Source: Magnetospirillum gryphiswaldense MSR-1 v2
GTDB taxonomy: Bacteria > Pseudomonadota > Alphaproteobacteria > Rhodospirillales > Magnetospirillaceae
Assembly (NCBI RefSeq): GCF_000513295.1
Contig: NC_023065.1
Location: forward strand, 4,301,797-4,365,796
DNA: 64,000 nt
Reading direction: 5' to 3'
Part shown: piece after piece, positions 43,727-52,955 of the stretch
Layout of the letters: each line of letters starts with the position of its first letter
How positions within the stretch are numbered: the stretch's first letter is position 1
The notes under the pieces: model-generated
The model's input: the letters and a program-made list of their open reading frames with translations, nothing else
The model's database searches: none
Told to the model about the DNA's origin: nothing
Translations under genes and position numbers: made by a program

Positions 43727-44821
43727 ATGTCGGGAAACGGTTTCGGCCACACTTTCCGCTTCACCACCTTCGGCGAGTCGCATGGCCCCGCCATCGGCTG
43801 CGTCATCGACGGCGTACCGCCGTTGCTGGCGTTGTCGGAAGCGGATATCCAGCCCTGGCTGGATCAACGGAAGCCCGGCCAGAACCGTTTCACCACCCAA
43901 CGGCAAGAGGCGGACCAAGTCCGCATCCTGTCCGGGGTGTTCGATGGCGTCACCACCGGTACCTCCATCGGCCTGTTGATCGAAAACACCGACCAGCGGT
44001 CCAAGGATTACGGCGACATCAAGGACACCTATCGTCCCGGTCATGCCGACTGGGTCTATGAGCAGAAATACGGTATCCGCGATTATCGCGGCGGCGGACG
44101 CTCAAGCGCGCGGGAAACCGCCATGCGGGTGGCCGCCGGCGCGGTGGCGCGGGTGATCCTGGATTCCTTGGCCCCGGGCATCGCCATTCGTGGCGCCATG
44201 GTGCAGATGGGGCCGCATGCCATCGATCCTGGTCGCTGGGACTGGGACCAGCGTCAGGCCAATCCGTTCTGGTGCCCCGATGCCGAAACCGTGCCGGTGT
44301 GGGAAAAGTTCCTCGACGGCGTGCGCAAGGCCGGCTCAAGCACCGGCGGTGTGGTCGAGGTCACCGCCTCGGGCGTGCCCGTCGGGCTGGGGGCGCCGGT
44401 CTATGACAAGCTGGATGCCGATCTGGCCAAGGCGATGATGAGCATCAATGCCGTCAAGGGCGTGGAAATCGGCGCCGGTTTCCTGGCGGCGTCGCTGTCG
44501 GGCGAGGACAACGCCGACGAGATGCGCATGGGGCCGGATGGCCGTGTGCAGTTTCTGTCCAACAATGCCGGCGGTATCCTGGGCGGCCTCTCCACCGGTC
44601 AGGACGTGGTGTTGCGCCTGGCGGTCAAGCCGACCAGTTCGATCCTGATCCCCAAGAAAAGCGTCGACCGTCACGGCAACGACATCGAGGTCATCACCAA
44701 GGGCCGCCATGATCCTTGCGTCGCCATCCGTGCCGTGCCGGTGGCGGAAGCGATGATGGCGGTGACCCTGGCCGACCATCTGTTGCGCCATCGCGCGCAA
44801 TGCGGACTTTCCTTGACCTAG
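43727..44821 (+). CDS. aroC: Chorismate synthase
   Basis: 364 aa. Converts EPSP to chorismate with reduced FMN. Signatures [31 protein letters not shown]-like [26 protein letters not shown], and C-terminal [17 protein letters not shown]. Full length. It follows fabI at 5 bp, an arrangement seen in other alphaproteobacteria as I recall it. Confidence 0.97.
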   Translation: MSGNGFGHTFRFTTFGESHGPAIGCVIDGVPPLLALSEADIQPWLDQRKPGQNRFTTQRQEADQVRILSGVFDGVTTGTSIGLLIENTDQRSKDYGDIKDTYRPGHADWVYEQKYGIRDYRGGGRSSARETAMRVAAGAVARVILDSLAPGIAIRGAMVQMGPHAIDPGRWDWDQRQANPFWCPDAETVPVWEKFLDGVRKAGSSTGGVVEVTASGVPVGLGAPVYDKLDADLAKAMMSINAVKGVEIGAGFLAASLSGEDNADEMRMGPDGRVQFLSNNAGGILGGLSTGQDVVLRLAVKPTSSILIPKKSVDRHGNDIEVITKGRHDPCVAIRAVPVAEAMMAVTLADHLLRHRAQCGLSLT

Positions 44822-44871
44822 CGTACAGCCCAAAGGATCATACTGATCCCTTGGTCAATTCACAGGTCATC

Positions 44872-47800
44872 GTGTCTCCCCAGACAGCGCCCGCCTTCAT
44901 GATCGTTGTGCGGCGTCTGGTGCGGCCGGTGCCGTTGGCTGCCCTGATGCTGGCGCTGTGCCTGTGCGGCTTGCTGACGTTGCATCTGTGGCGCAGCCAT
45001 CTCAAGGCCGAGGCCGATGCCCGCCTGATCACCAGCACCCTGGGCCAAGCCATCGAACAGCATGTGGTCGGCCAGATGCGCGGCATCGCCACGCTGTTGG
45101 ATGAAGTCGCCGCCATGGTGGCGGCGCAGACCCACCAGCCCCCCGATCTGGTGGGGCATCTGGGTGAACGGCTGGCGGTGTTTCCAGAAATCACCGGCTT
45201 GGTGCTGATGCATGCCAATGGCGACTGGGTCGATTTGGGCAGCGACGAACATCTGGCGCCGTCACAGGCGCAGTGGTTGCACGACCGTCTGACCGGTGGT
45301 GCCGGTCTGGTCATCGGCCCGCCCCATATCCAGGCCGGCGATGGCCGGCGGGTGCAGGTGGTGGCATGGCTGTTCCCCCATGACGGCGGCACCGCCGCCA
45401 TCGCCACCAAGTTGGACGTGGTCAGCCTGTCGGCCTTTCTGCAAACGGTGCTGGTGCCGGAAACCGAGATGGTGGCGGTTGTGCACCGCTCTTCCGCCAA
45501 GATGGTGGCTTCGGTTCCCGAGCACCATGGCGGCTTCGCCCAGGATTTTTCCCGTCCGCAAGCGGCCATCGGCACGGTGTTGCCGGTGGAGGGATTGGAT
45601 CTGGACGTCTGGGTGATGGCTGAAAGCGGCGGCGCCTTTGCCCTGTGGCAGGGGAACGCCGTTTTGGGCGGGGTGTTGCTGGTTTTGCTGTGTGCGGCCA
45701 TCCTGCTGTGGGCGCGGCGCGGCGATGCCGCCTGGTGTCATCTGACCCAGGCCCGCGATGGCCTGGAAAATCTGGTGATCAGCCGCGGCGAGGAATTGCG
45801 CCGGGCCCGCGCCTTGCTGGAACAAAAGGTCCGTCAGGTCAGTGCCGCCAACCGTGAAATGCGGCGCCTCTCCATGGTCACCGCCCACCATTTACAGGAG
45901 CCCTTGCGCCCGCTGGTCAGCTATAGCCAGATCCTGTTGCGCCGCTTGCCGATGGAACGGCCCGAGGCGCGCGCGCGGCTTGAACGGTTGGTCCAAGGCG
46001 GCAAGGATTTAAAAACCCTGCTGCGCGGCTTTCAGCAACGCGTCGCCGCCTTAGGCATCGACGCTCCGACCGAGACCGTCGATGTGCGCCAGTTGGTGCA
46101 ACGCGCCATGGTTGATGCCGGCATTGACGCCCCCATTCGTCTGGGGACTTTGCCTGTCCTGGACGTGGTTGGCGACGGCATTCCCGAGGTTCTGATCCAG
46201 GTGTTGAAGACTCTGGACGGTTGGCGGGTGGCGAGCATCGACGTCGAGGCCGAGCTTCAAGGCCAGGGCTGGGTCTTGTGCCTCTCGGGCGACGGCGTCG
46301 CCGATGAGGCGGCGGTGGCGGTGCGGGTCTGCCAATCCCTTGCCGGCCTCAATGGTTTGGAGCTGTCCTATGGCGAGGGCCGCTTCACACTGGCTTTACC
46401 GTCGTCGGAGCCGTCGGTGGTCGATGCACCGACAGAAGATCCGCCGCCCTTGCCCCGGCAATTTACCGCCCGTCTCCAGGCCTTGGCCTTGATCGGCGCC
46501 TTGCTGGTGGCCATGGGCTGGCAGATGGTGCGCGAGCGCGACAGCGCCATTCATGCCGCCCAGGTGCTGACCCTGGCGGTAGCCAATTCCATCGATCAGC
46601 AGATATCGGGCTCGTTGCGCGGTATCGACACGGTTCTGTCCGAGGCCGCCGCCATGGTCACCCGGGGTGAATATCTCAACCGCACCTTTTCGGTGCGCAT
46701 GGAAGGGATATTGCGGGCCTATCCGGAAATCCGCCATATCAGCCTGGCCGACGCCTCGGGCAGGATGTCGACGGCGGTGTGGCCACCGCGCCTGGTGCCG
46801 GGGGGCGGTATCGATATCAGCGACCGCACCTATTTCCTGGCGGCTCGGGCCAGTGCGCGGGAACGCCAGCAGATGGTGGTGGGTGATCCGGCGTTGGGGC
46901 GTATCAACAGTGAACGCTCGCTGCACGTGGCCCGCCCCCTGGTGGATGACAAGGGTGACTTCGCCGGTATCGTCTATGCCAGTTTAGATCCCGACATCTA
47001 TGCCCATTTTCTTGATCGCGTCTTGTTGGACCGCGACGGCGGCACCGCGCTGATCGGCGCCAATGGCCGCATGATCGCCCGCGCACCGGCCCATGTGGAA
47101 AAGTTCGGGATCGACATTTCCAGCAGTGATCTGTTTACCCGATGGTTGCCCCGGGCCCCCATGGGCACCGCCCATCTGATATCGAAGGCCGACGGCAACG
47201 ACAAATTCCTGGCCTATCGTCTGCTGTCGCCCTATCCGCTGGTGGTGACTTCGGCGGTGTCGCGCAATCGGGCTCTGGCCCAGTGGCAGAGCGGTGTGAA
47301 CGGGGCGGTTCTGTCGGTGGCGGTGTTGTCGGTGGCGCTGTTCCTGCTGGCCTGGACGGCTGATCGCGGCATGGCCCGCATTCGCCGCCGCCAGGGCGAA
47401 TTGGCGGTCGAAGTGGCGCACCGCACCCACGGACTGGAAGTGGCGCGAGCGCTGTCGGATGTTCGTGCCGCCAGCCTGGACCGGCTGAATGGCCAGTTGC
47501 GCGACTTGCTGGGGGTCATCACCCGCGATCTGCAAGAACCATTGACCGTCTTGCAGGACGAGGCGGGGCGGTTGGCCACCGATCTTGGTGCCCAAGGCGG
47601 GGCCAATCCGGAAGAGTTGGATTATGTTGTGGCGGCCATTACCCGCCTGTCGGCATTGCTGCGCGACTTTCAGCACTTCGTCGCCATCACCAGCATGTCG
47701 GCCAATGCGCAAAAGGTCGATCTCGGCGGTTTGGTGCGGCTGGCCGTCGACGACATGGAACGGCGCTTCGGTCCGGCGGTATTGTTGGTCGAAGCCGATG

Positions 47801-48153
47801 CCTTGCCGATCGTTTGTGTCGATGGCGGCATGATGCTGGAATTGCTGGCGCAGGTTTTCTCCAACGCGGTCACCTATCGGCGGCGATCGCAGGCAGCGTT
47901 GGTGCGGATTCACGCTCAGGCCGCGGCGGGTGGCTGGCGGCTGGAAATCGCTGATGACGGGCCGGGCTTTTCATCCGAACAACTCAGCCACGACCCCCAG
48001 GTGTTCGATACCGGGCTTGGCCAGACGGCGGATTCCACCGGCATCGGTCTGGCCATCTGCCGGGTTATCGCCCAGGCCCATGGCGGAGAATTGTGGTTGA
48101 GCAACGGCGCGCAGGGCGGCGCCGTGGTCAGTATCAGTCTGCCGGAGACTTAG
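44872..48153 (+). CDS. Tandem-duplicated membrane sensor histidine kinase (two complementary half-kinases)
   Basis: About 1093 aa from a GTG at 44872 (ATG at 44899 is an alternative). The layout is repeated twice: TM helix, periplasmic sensor, TM helix, DHp, ATPase. Unit 1 has DHp TAHHLQEPLRPL with the phosphoacceptor H339, but its ATPase remnant (VLIQVLKTLDG, LSGDGVAD, GLELSYGEGRFTLALP) lacks proper N and G boxes. Unit 2 has TRDLQEPLTVL, with R885 where the His should be, but intact ATP motifs: VFSNAVTYRR, IADDGPGFSS at about 1027, GIGLAICRVI. Unit 2's sensor is dCache-like (VGDPALGRINSERSLHVARPL). Each half appears to keep what the other lost. No response regulator is adjacent. Confidence 0.8.
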   Translation: MSPQTAPAFMIVVRRLVRPVPLAALMLALCLCGLLTLHLWRSHLKAEADARLITSTLGQAIEQHVVGQMRGIATLLDEVAAMVAAQTHQPPDLVGHLGERLAVFPEITGLVLMHANGDWVDLGSDEHLAPSQAQWLHDRLTGGAGLVIGPPHIQAGDGRRVQVVAWLFPHDGGTAAIATKLDVVSLSAFLQTVLVPETEMVAVVHRSSAKMVASVPEHHGGFAQDFSRPQAAIGTVLPVEGLDLDVWVMAESGGAFALWQGNAVLGGVLLVLLCAAILLWARRGDAAWCHLTQARDGLENLVISRGEELRRARALLEQKVRQVSAANREMRRLSMVTAHHLQEPLRPLVSYSQILLRRLPMERPEARARLERLVQGGKDLKTLLRGFQQRVAALGIDAPTETVDVRQLVQRAMVDAGIDAPIRLGTLPVLDVVGDGIPEVLIQVLKTLDGWRVASIDVEAELQGQGWVLCLSGDGVADEAAVAVRVCQSLAGLNGLELSYGEGRFTLALPSSEPSVVDAPTEDPPPLPRQFTARLQALALIGALLVAMGWQMVRERDSAIHAAQVLTLAVANSIDQQISGSLRGIDTVLSEAAAMVTRGEYLNRTFSVRMEGILRAYPEIRHISLADASGRMSTAVWPPRLVPGGGIDISDRTYFLAARASARERQQMVVGDPALGRINSERSLHVARPLVDDKGDFAGIVYASLDPDIYAHFLDRVLLDRDGGTALIGANGRMIARAPAHVEKFGIDISSSDLFTRWLPRAPMGTAHLISKADGNDKFLAYRLLSPYPLVVTSAVSRNRALAQWQSGVNGAVLSVAVLSVALFLLAWTADRGMARIRRRQGELAVEVAHRTHGLEVARALSDVRAASLDRLNGQLRDLLGVITRDLQEPLTVLQDEAGRLATDLGAQGGANPEELDYVVAAITRLSALLRDFQHFVAITSMSANAQKVDLGGLVRLAVDDMERRFGPAVLLVEADALPIVCVDGGMMLELLAQVFSNAVTYRRRSQAALVRIHAQAAAGGWRLEIADDGPGFSSEQLSHDPQVFDTGLGQTADSTGIGLAICRVIAQAHGGELWLSNGAQGGAVVSISLPET

Positions 48154-48623
48154 TTTTTCTCGACCCGGCCATATAGGCCGCGATCCCAACGCAGGTATTG
48201 GGTGCCGGTATCGATGGTGCGCCAATTGCCGATGATCTGGTCGGTGGCGAAGACGGTGTCTTCGTCGCCCCATGACCAGCCGATGGCGCTCCAGCCCTTG
48301 TCAGTCCAGGCGGCAACCACCAGGGGAAAGCCCTTCTCGGCTTCCCAGCCGGTCTTGGTGACCATCACCACCAACTCGGCGCGACCGTCATGATCCAGGT
48401 CGAAACGCCCGGCACGGACGGAATCGCGATCAAAGGCCAGCGGATCCTGGGTCTGGAAATAAGGCCGCCAATGGGTCTTGACCAATCCGACAATGTCTTC
48501 GCGACCACTGTCGCCGATGGGCAGCAAGGCGATCTGACCGACCGGACGCAGCAGGTCCTCCTGCGCCAGGGCAGGGGGGGAAAGCAGCAAGGTCAGGGCG
48601 ATCAGGGCGTGTGCGTGGCGCAT
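48150..48623 (-). CDS. Hypothetical periplasmic protein
   Basis: 157 aa with a clear Sec signal peptide (MRHAHALIALTLLLSPPALAQ, cleavage after ALA). The mature part has DLDHDGRAELVVMV, an FG-GAP/EF-hand-like calcium loop, and several Trp residues (GWSAIGWSWGDED). No family name recognised. Converges on the tandem kinase with a 4-bp overlap, so it is a separate transcript whose promoter region lies next to that of the second flagellin. Confidence 0.6.
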   Translation of the reverse strand: MRHAHALIALTLLLSPPALAQEDLLRPVGQIALLPIGDSGREDIVGLVKTHWRPYFQTQDPLAFDRDSVRAGRFDLDHDGRAELVVMVTKTGWEAEKGFPLVVAAWTDKGWSAIGWSWGDEDTVFATDQIIGNWRTIDTGTQYLRWDRGLYGRVEKN

Positions 48624-48665
48624 GGTTGGTCTGAAACATAGGAAGGGTGCAGTGCAACGTCAACG

Positions 48666-48681
48666 TGGCAATTTGCTGGCC
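48666..48681 (+). promoter_or_regulatory. Possible sigma54-type promoter of the second flagellin
   Basis: TGGCAATTTGCTGGCC keeps GG and GC at the -24/-12 spacing and the TGGCA part of the consensus; the -12 box has TGGC rather than TTGC. A sigma70-like reading (TTGCTG, 18-bp spacer, TATGCT) overlaps it, so the assignment is uncertain. Located about 50 bp before the start codon. Confidence 0.3.
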
Positions 48682-48733
48682 TGTCCGCATTTGTGCTATG
48701 CTTCCTCTGGGCGCTTATGACGGGATCAGAAAG

Positions 48734-49549
48734 ATGCCGGTTGATCAGATCAACCTGACCGCTTCGGCGCGGGATGTTTTGGTGACGCAGCAAAGCTTGG
48801 CCGCCAGCGCGGCGCAGCGTTCGCAGAACCTGTCCACGGGCAAGAAAGTCAGCCGGGTCACCGATGACGCGGTGGCCTTTGCCGCTGCCCGTGCCTTGAC
48901 CGAACGGGCAAGCGATCTGTCGGCGGTCAAGGATTCGGTTGGCCAAGGGGTTTCCACCATCAATGCCGCCCTGGCCGGGGCCGAGGGGGTGAATTCCCTG
49001 CTCGACCAGATGAAGGGCATCGCCACCGCCGCCATCGCCAGCGGTGATTCCGCCGAGCGGAGTGCGCTGGCCACCCAGTACAATCAACTGCGCGGGCAGG
49101 TGGATTCCCTGGCCGCCGATTCCGGCTATAACGGGGTCAACCTGCTGTCGGCCTCATCTTCGGCGTTGAACGTGGCGTTCGGTACTCAGGCTGGTGACAG
49201 TCTGACCGTCAATGGCCAAAACGTCAGTTCCGCTGGCCTGGGGGTGACGGCGGTGGCCGCCGATGGCAGCGATTTTTCCGCCGCCACCCTGGCCCAGTTG
49301 GACAGTGCGGGCGCCACCGTCAATGCCGTTCAATCCAGCCTGGGCAGCAATCTGACCGCGCTGGGCATCCGGGGCGAGGCGGCGGCCAGTCAGGCCGTCA
49401 TCGCCCAAGCCGGCGCATCCAGGCTGACCGAGGCCGATTTGAATGAAGAGGCGGCCCTGCTGGTGGCGACCCAGACCCGGCAGCAATTGGCCCGTGCCGG
49501 CCAAGGGGTGTCGCAGCGGGCACAGGAATCGCTGTTGACCCTGTTCTGA
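48734..49549 (+). CDS. Second, divergent flagellin
   Basis: 271 aa from ATG 48734. N-terminal coiled region with RSQNLSTGKKVSRVTDDAVAFAAARALTERASDL and C-terminal ADLNEEAALLVATQTRQQLARAGQGVSQRAQESLLTLF, both flagellin-type. The centre is short, about 80 residues, and rich in Ala, Ser and Gly. Compared with the 295-aa flagellin at 10846 it is clearly diverged (different first 15 residues, Ala-rich). Its stop overlaps the start of a flaF paralogue (TGATG). Could be a minor filament component or an alternative flagellin. Confidence 0.85.
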   Translation: MPVDQINLTASARDVLVTQQSLAASAAQRSQNLSTGKKVSRVTDDAVAFAAARALTERASDLSAVKDSVGQGVSTINAALAGAEGVNSLLDQMKGIATAAIASGDSAERSALATQYNQLRGQVDSLAADSGYNGVNLLSASSSALNVAFGTQAGDSLTVNGQNVSSAGLGVTAVAADGSDFSAATLAQLDSAGATVNAVQSSLGSNLTALGIRGEAAASQAVIAQAGASRLTEADLNEEAALLVATQTRQQLARAGQGVSQRAQESLLTLF

Positions 49550-49917
49550 TGCCACGTCCGCCTCCGGTCAATCCCTTCGCCGCCTATGGCCGTGCCCAAG
49601 GCTCGGTCCTGCCCTTGCGGCAGGCTGATGCCCTGGCCTTCACCCAGGCGGCCAATCTGCTGGAAGACTGTCTGCGCAGCGCCGACCGCACCCAGCGTGA
49701 GGCGGCGCTGAAGCGCAATCAGCGCCTGTGGACCCAGGTCCAGCGTTTGCTGTCGCGGTCGGATCATCCCTTGCCGGCGGATGTGCGGGCCAATCTGCTG
49801 GACCTGTCCCACTTCATCGATCGTCAGACCGTGAAGGCGCTGATCAGCGGCGCCGCCGATGATCTGCGCCCGCTGGTCAAGATCAACCGCGAAGTGGCGG
49901 CGGGGTTGGTCGACTGA
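49549..49917 (+). CDS. FlaF paralogue
   Basis: 122 aa. Retains the FlaF order: NPFAAYGRAQG, ALAFTQAANLLEDCL, LKRNQRLWTQVQRLL, LDLSHFIDRQTVKALI, LRPLVKINREVAAGL. Lacks the Thr/Asn-rich tail of the 13463 copy. Translationally coupled to the second flagellin (TGATG), strongly suggesting that each FlaF serves its own flagellin. Confidence 0.8.
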   Translation: MPRPPPVNPFAAYGRAQGSVLPLRQADALAFTQAANLLEDCLRSADRTQREAALKRNQRLWTQVQRLLSRSDHPLPADVRANLLDLSHFIDRQTVKALISGAADDLRPLVKINREVAAGLVD

Positions 49918-49992
49918 TATTTTTTTGTCGAAAAACAACACTGCGGATATGTATATTGTGTCAGCAATAATGTAAGTTCCGTATTTTTTGTG

Positions 49993-50022
49993 TTGAAAGT
50001 GCCTTCGGCGATGCGATATAGA
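49993..50022 (+). promoter_or_regulatory. Predicted promoter of the rhodanese gene
   Basis: TTGAAA (49993-49998), 18-bp spacer, TATAGA (50017-50022), in a markedly AT-rich 130-bp gap. About 32 bp before the start codon. Confidence 0.45.
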
Positions 50023-50053
50023 ATATCAACACTGTGAAACCTGCGAGTTCGCC

Positions 50054-50386
50054 ATGAGCATCCTCAATTCCGCCCTGATCGAATTGGACCCCGCCACCGT
50101 CAACACCCTGCTGCAAAGCGGCGAGGCCGTTTTGGTGGATGTGCGCGAGGACGAAGAATTCGCCGAGGAACACATCGCCGGGTCGCAGCTTTATCCCATG
50201 AGTGATTTCGAGGTGGACAAGTGGCCGTCCTATCCCGGCAAGAAGGTGATCATCTCGTGCCTGGGGGGCGTGCGTTCCGCCGCCATCGGCAACAAGCTGA
50301 TCTCGGCCGGCCATGGCTGGGTCACCCACATGAAGGGCGGCCTCAACGCCTGGAAAGATGCCGGCCTGCCTACCATTACCCCCTAA
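50054..50386 (+). CDS. Single-domain rhodanese-like protein
   Basis: 110 aa, cytoplasmic, no signal. Cdc25/rhodanese fold: AVLVDVREDEEFAEEHIAGSQLYPM, active-site loop with C69 in ISCLGGVRSAAIGNKL, and MKGGLNAWKDAGLP. Carries persulfide sulfur, as GlpE-type proteins do. The downstream sppA starts 75 bp later and may be separate. It might link to sulfur oxidation (soxYZ at 59.9 kb), but that is only a guess. Confidence 0.9.
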   Translation: MSILNSALIELDPATVNTLLQSGEAVLVDVREDEEFAEEHIAGSQLYPMSDFEVDKWPSYPGKKVIISCLGGVRSAAIGNKLISAGHGWVTHMKGGLNAWKDAGLPTITP

Positions 50387-50460
50387 TGGTTCCATCACCT
50401 TGACCTGGGAGGGGGGCGCGCTTACACCAGTAAGGCCCTTTCTCCTGCAAGGTGGTTTTC

Positions 50461-52215
50461 ATGCGCCGCATCGGCCGTATCATCGTCGCCATATTGGCCG
50501 CCATCGGCCTGACGGTCCTGTTGCTGACCGGTGGCGGCATCTGGGCCGCCATCGCCTTCAAGGACAGTACCGAACCCCGCCTGCCCAAGGACATGATCCT
50601 GTCCCTGGACCTGGAGGCGAAGTTCCGTGAAACCCCCTCGGGCGATCCCTTCGCTGCCTTGGCGGGCGAACGCGCCTATGTGATGCGCCAAGTGATCGCC
50701 GCCATCGACCATGCGGCCACCGATCCTAAGGTCAAGGGATTGTTCGCCACCTTGGGCAGCGGCCAGCTCAGTCTGGCTTCGGCCCAGGAAATCCGCGATG
50801 CCATCGTCCGTTTCCGCTCGTCCGGCAAGCCCAGTGTGGCCTTCGCCGAGACCCTGGGCGAGGGCAGCAACGGCACGGTGGATTATTTCCTCGCCAGCGG
50901 CTTCTCCCAAGTATGGGTGCAGCCCTCGGGCGAGGTGGGGCTGGTCGGCTTCGCCGCCGAATCCCCCTTCCTGAAAGGCACGCTCGATCTGTTGGGCATC
51001 CAGCCGCAACTGGCCGGGCGCAAGGAATACAAATCGGCCATCGAGACCTTCACCGAGACCGGTTATAGCCAGCCGCACCGCCAGTCGCTGGAAGCGATCC
51101 TCGACGCGTGGTCGGGGCAGGTCATCGCTGGCATCGCCCAAGGCCGGCGCCTGGGCCAGGACAAGGTCAGCGCCCTGTTCGGCAAGGGGCCGTTCCTGGC
51201 GGCGGAAGCCCTGTCGGCGGGGCTGGTCGATCATCTGGGCTATCGTGATCAGGCGCTGGCCGCCGCCGGGGCCACCGGCAAGAAGGGCGAAGAGGTGGAT
51301 ATGGCCGCCTATGCCGCCCATCTGCCCAAGGGCAGCGGTCCGCGTATCGCCATCATCACCGGTAGCGGCGCTATCAGCCGGGGCGGCGACGACAGTCCGT
51401 TCGCCGACGATGACGGCTTCGGCGCTGGCGTTATCGCCGCCGCTTTCCGCGACGCCGTCGATGATCCGGCGGTCAAGGCCATCGTGTTCCGCATCGACAG
51501 CCCTGGCGGTTCCTATGTGGCGTCGGACACCATCTGGCATGAAGTGGGCCGCGCCCGTGCCGCCGGCAAGCCGGTGGTCGCCTCCATGGCCGGGGTGGCG
51601 GCGTCGGGCGGCTATTTCGTTGCCATGGGCGCCGACCGGGTGGTGGCGCAGCCGGGCACCATCACCGGCTCCATCGGCGTGTTTTCCGGCAAGATGGTGC
51701 TGGCCGATTTCTGGCCCAAGCTGGGGGTGAGCTGGGATGGCGTCAAACGCGGTGACAATGCCGATATGATGAGCGCCAACCATAAATTCAGCCCGCAGGC
51801 GTGGGAGCGGCTGAACCGCAGCTTGGACGCCATCTACGCCGACTTCACCGGCAAGGCGGCCAAGGGCCGCAATCTGGCGCCGGATCGCATGGAGGAACTG
51901 GCCAAGGGCCGCATCTGGGCCGGTTCCGACGCCCAGGCGCGTGGACTGGTGGATGCTTTGGGCGGCTGGGACGTGGCTCAGGCGCAGGTGCGTGAGCTGC
52001 TGAAACTGGCCCCCGATGCTGATTTGGATCTGGTTGCCTACCCCAAGCCCAAGGCGCCGTGGCAGAAACTGGCCAAGATGATGGGGGGCGGGGGCGGTCT
52101 GGCCGAGGATGAGGGCATGCGCGCCCTGCTGCGTCTAGCCCGCGTCCTGGCCCCGGTGGCGGCGCAGTTGGAAAACGGCGGGACCTTGCGTTTGCCGGCG
52201 GGGGCGGTGCCATGA
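50461..52215 (+). CDS. sppA: Signal peptide peptidase SppA (protease IV)
   Basis: 584 aa from ATG 50461 (AGGTGG before it). N-terminal membrane anchor (about 6-32), then the duplicated long-form SppA: the first half supplies the catalytic lysine region AGRKEYKSAIETFTETG (188-191), the second the nucleophile S382 in AGVAASGGYFVAMGADR, with RIDSPGGSYVASD before it. Degrades cleaved signal peptides at the inner membrane. Overlaps the next SDR gene by 4 bp. Confidence 0.95.
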   Translation: MRRIGRIIVAILAAIGLTVLLLTGGGIWAAIAFKDSTEPRLPKDMILSLDLEAKFRETPSGDPFAALAGERAYVMRQVIAAIDHAATDPKVKGLFATLGSGQLSLASAQEIRDAIVRFRSSGKPSVAFAETLGEGSNGTVDYFLASGFSQVWVQPSGEVGLVGFAAESPFLKGTLDLLGIQPQLAGRKEYKSAIETFTETGYSQPHRQSLEAILDAWSGQVIAGIAQGRRLGQDKVSALFGKGPFLAAEALSAGLVDHLGYRDQALAAAGATGKKGEEVDMAAYAAHLPKGSGPRIAIITGSGAISRGGDDSPFADDDGFGAGVIAAAFRDAVDDPAVKAIVFRIDSPGGSYVASDTIWHEVGRARAAGKPVVASMAGVAASGGYFVAMGADRVVAQPGTITGSIGVFSGKMVLADFWPKLGVSWDGVKRGDNADMMSANHKFSPQAWERLNRSLDAIYADFTGKAAKGRNLAPDRMEELAKGRIWAGSDAQARGLVDALGGWDVAQAQVRELLKLAPDADLDLVAYPKPKAPWQKLAKMMGGGGGLAEDEGMRALLRLARVLAPVAAQLENGGTLRLPAGAVP

Positions 52216-52955
52216 CCGGGGCGGCGCCCAAGACGGTGGTGATCACCGGTGCCAGCCGCGGCATCGGTCATGCCATCGCCCGCCGCTTTCTGGCCGAAGG
52301 CTGGCGCATCATCACCTGCGCTCGGGCCGAGGCGCCGCCGGAATGCCGCCGCGATCCCAATTGGGTGCATCATATCCCCACCGATCTGGCCGATCCGGCC
52401 AGCACCCAGGCCTTCATCGCCGAGGCCAACGTCCTGTTGGACGGTCAGCCGTTGCATGCTTTGGTCAACAATGCCGGCATCAGCCCCAAGACCCCGTACA
52501 AGGAACGCCTCGGCGTGCTCAACGGCTCCATCGACGGCTGGAAAGAGGTGTTTGAGCTGAATTTCTTCGCTCCCCTGCGGCTGGCCCGTGGCTTCGCCAG
52601 CGCCCTGCACAAGGGCAAGGGGGCGGTGGTCAACATCACCTCCATCGCCGGCCATTTCGTCCATCCCTTCGCCGGCTCGGCCTATTCGACGTCAAAGGCG
52701 GCGCTGTCGGGGCTGACGCGGGAAATGGCGGTGGAATTGGCCCAATTAGGGGTGCGGGTCAACGCCGTTGCCCCGGGTGAGATCAGCACGGCGATGATTT
52801 CCGCCGAATACGAAGCGCTGGTGCCGCGCATCCCGCTCGACCGCATGGGCAGCCCCGAGGACGTGGCCGGCACCGTGTTCCGGCTGTGCGGCGACGATTT
52901 CGCCTATGTCACCGGTACCGAGGTTTTCGTCACCGGCGGTCAGCACCTTTATTGA
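52212..52955 (+). CDS. Short-chain dehydrogenase/reductase
   Basis: 247 aa classical SDR: VVITGASRGIGHAIARRFL, NNAGISPKTPYKERL, Ser in NITSIAGHFVHPF, Y-x3-K in SAYSTSKAALSGL, TGTEVFVTGGQHLY at the end. Substrate unknown. Translationally coupled to sppA (ATGA), and its 3' end overlaps oxyR by 7 bp convergently. Confidence 0.85.
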   Translation: MTGAAPKTVVITGASRGIGHAIARRFLAEGWRIITCARAEAPPECRRDPNWVHHIPTDLADPASTQAFIAEANVLLDGQPLHALVNNAGISPKTPYKERLGVLNGSIDGWKEVFELNFFAPLRLARGFASALHKGKGAVVNITSIAGHFVHPFAGSAYSTSKAALSGLTREMAVELAQLGVRVNAVAPGEISTAMISAEYEALVPRIPLDRMGSPEDVAGTVFRLCGDDFAYVTGTEVFVTGGQHLY

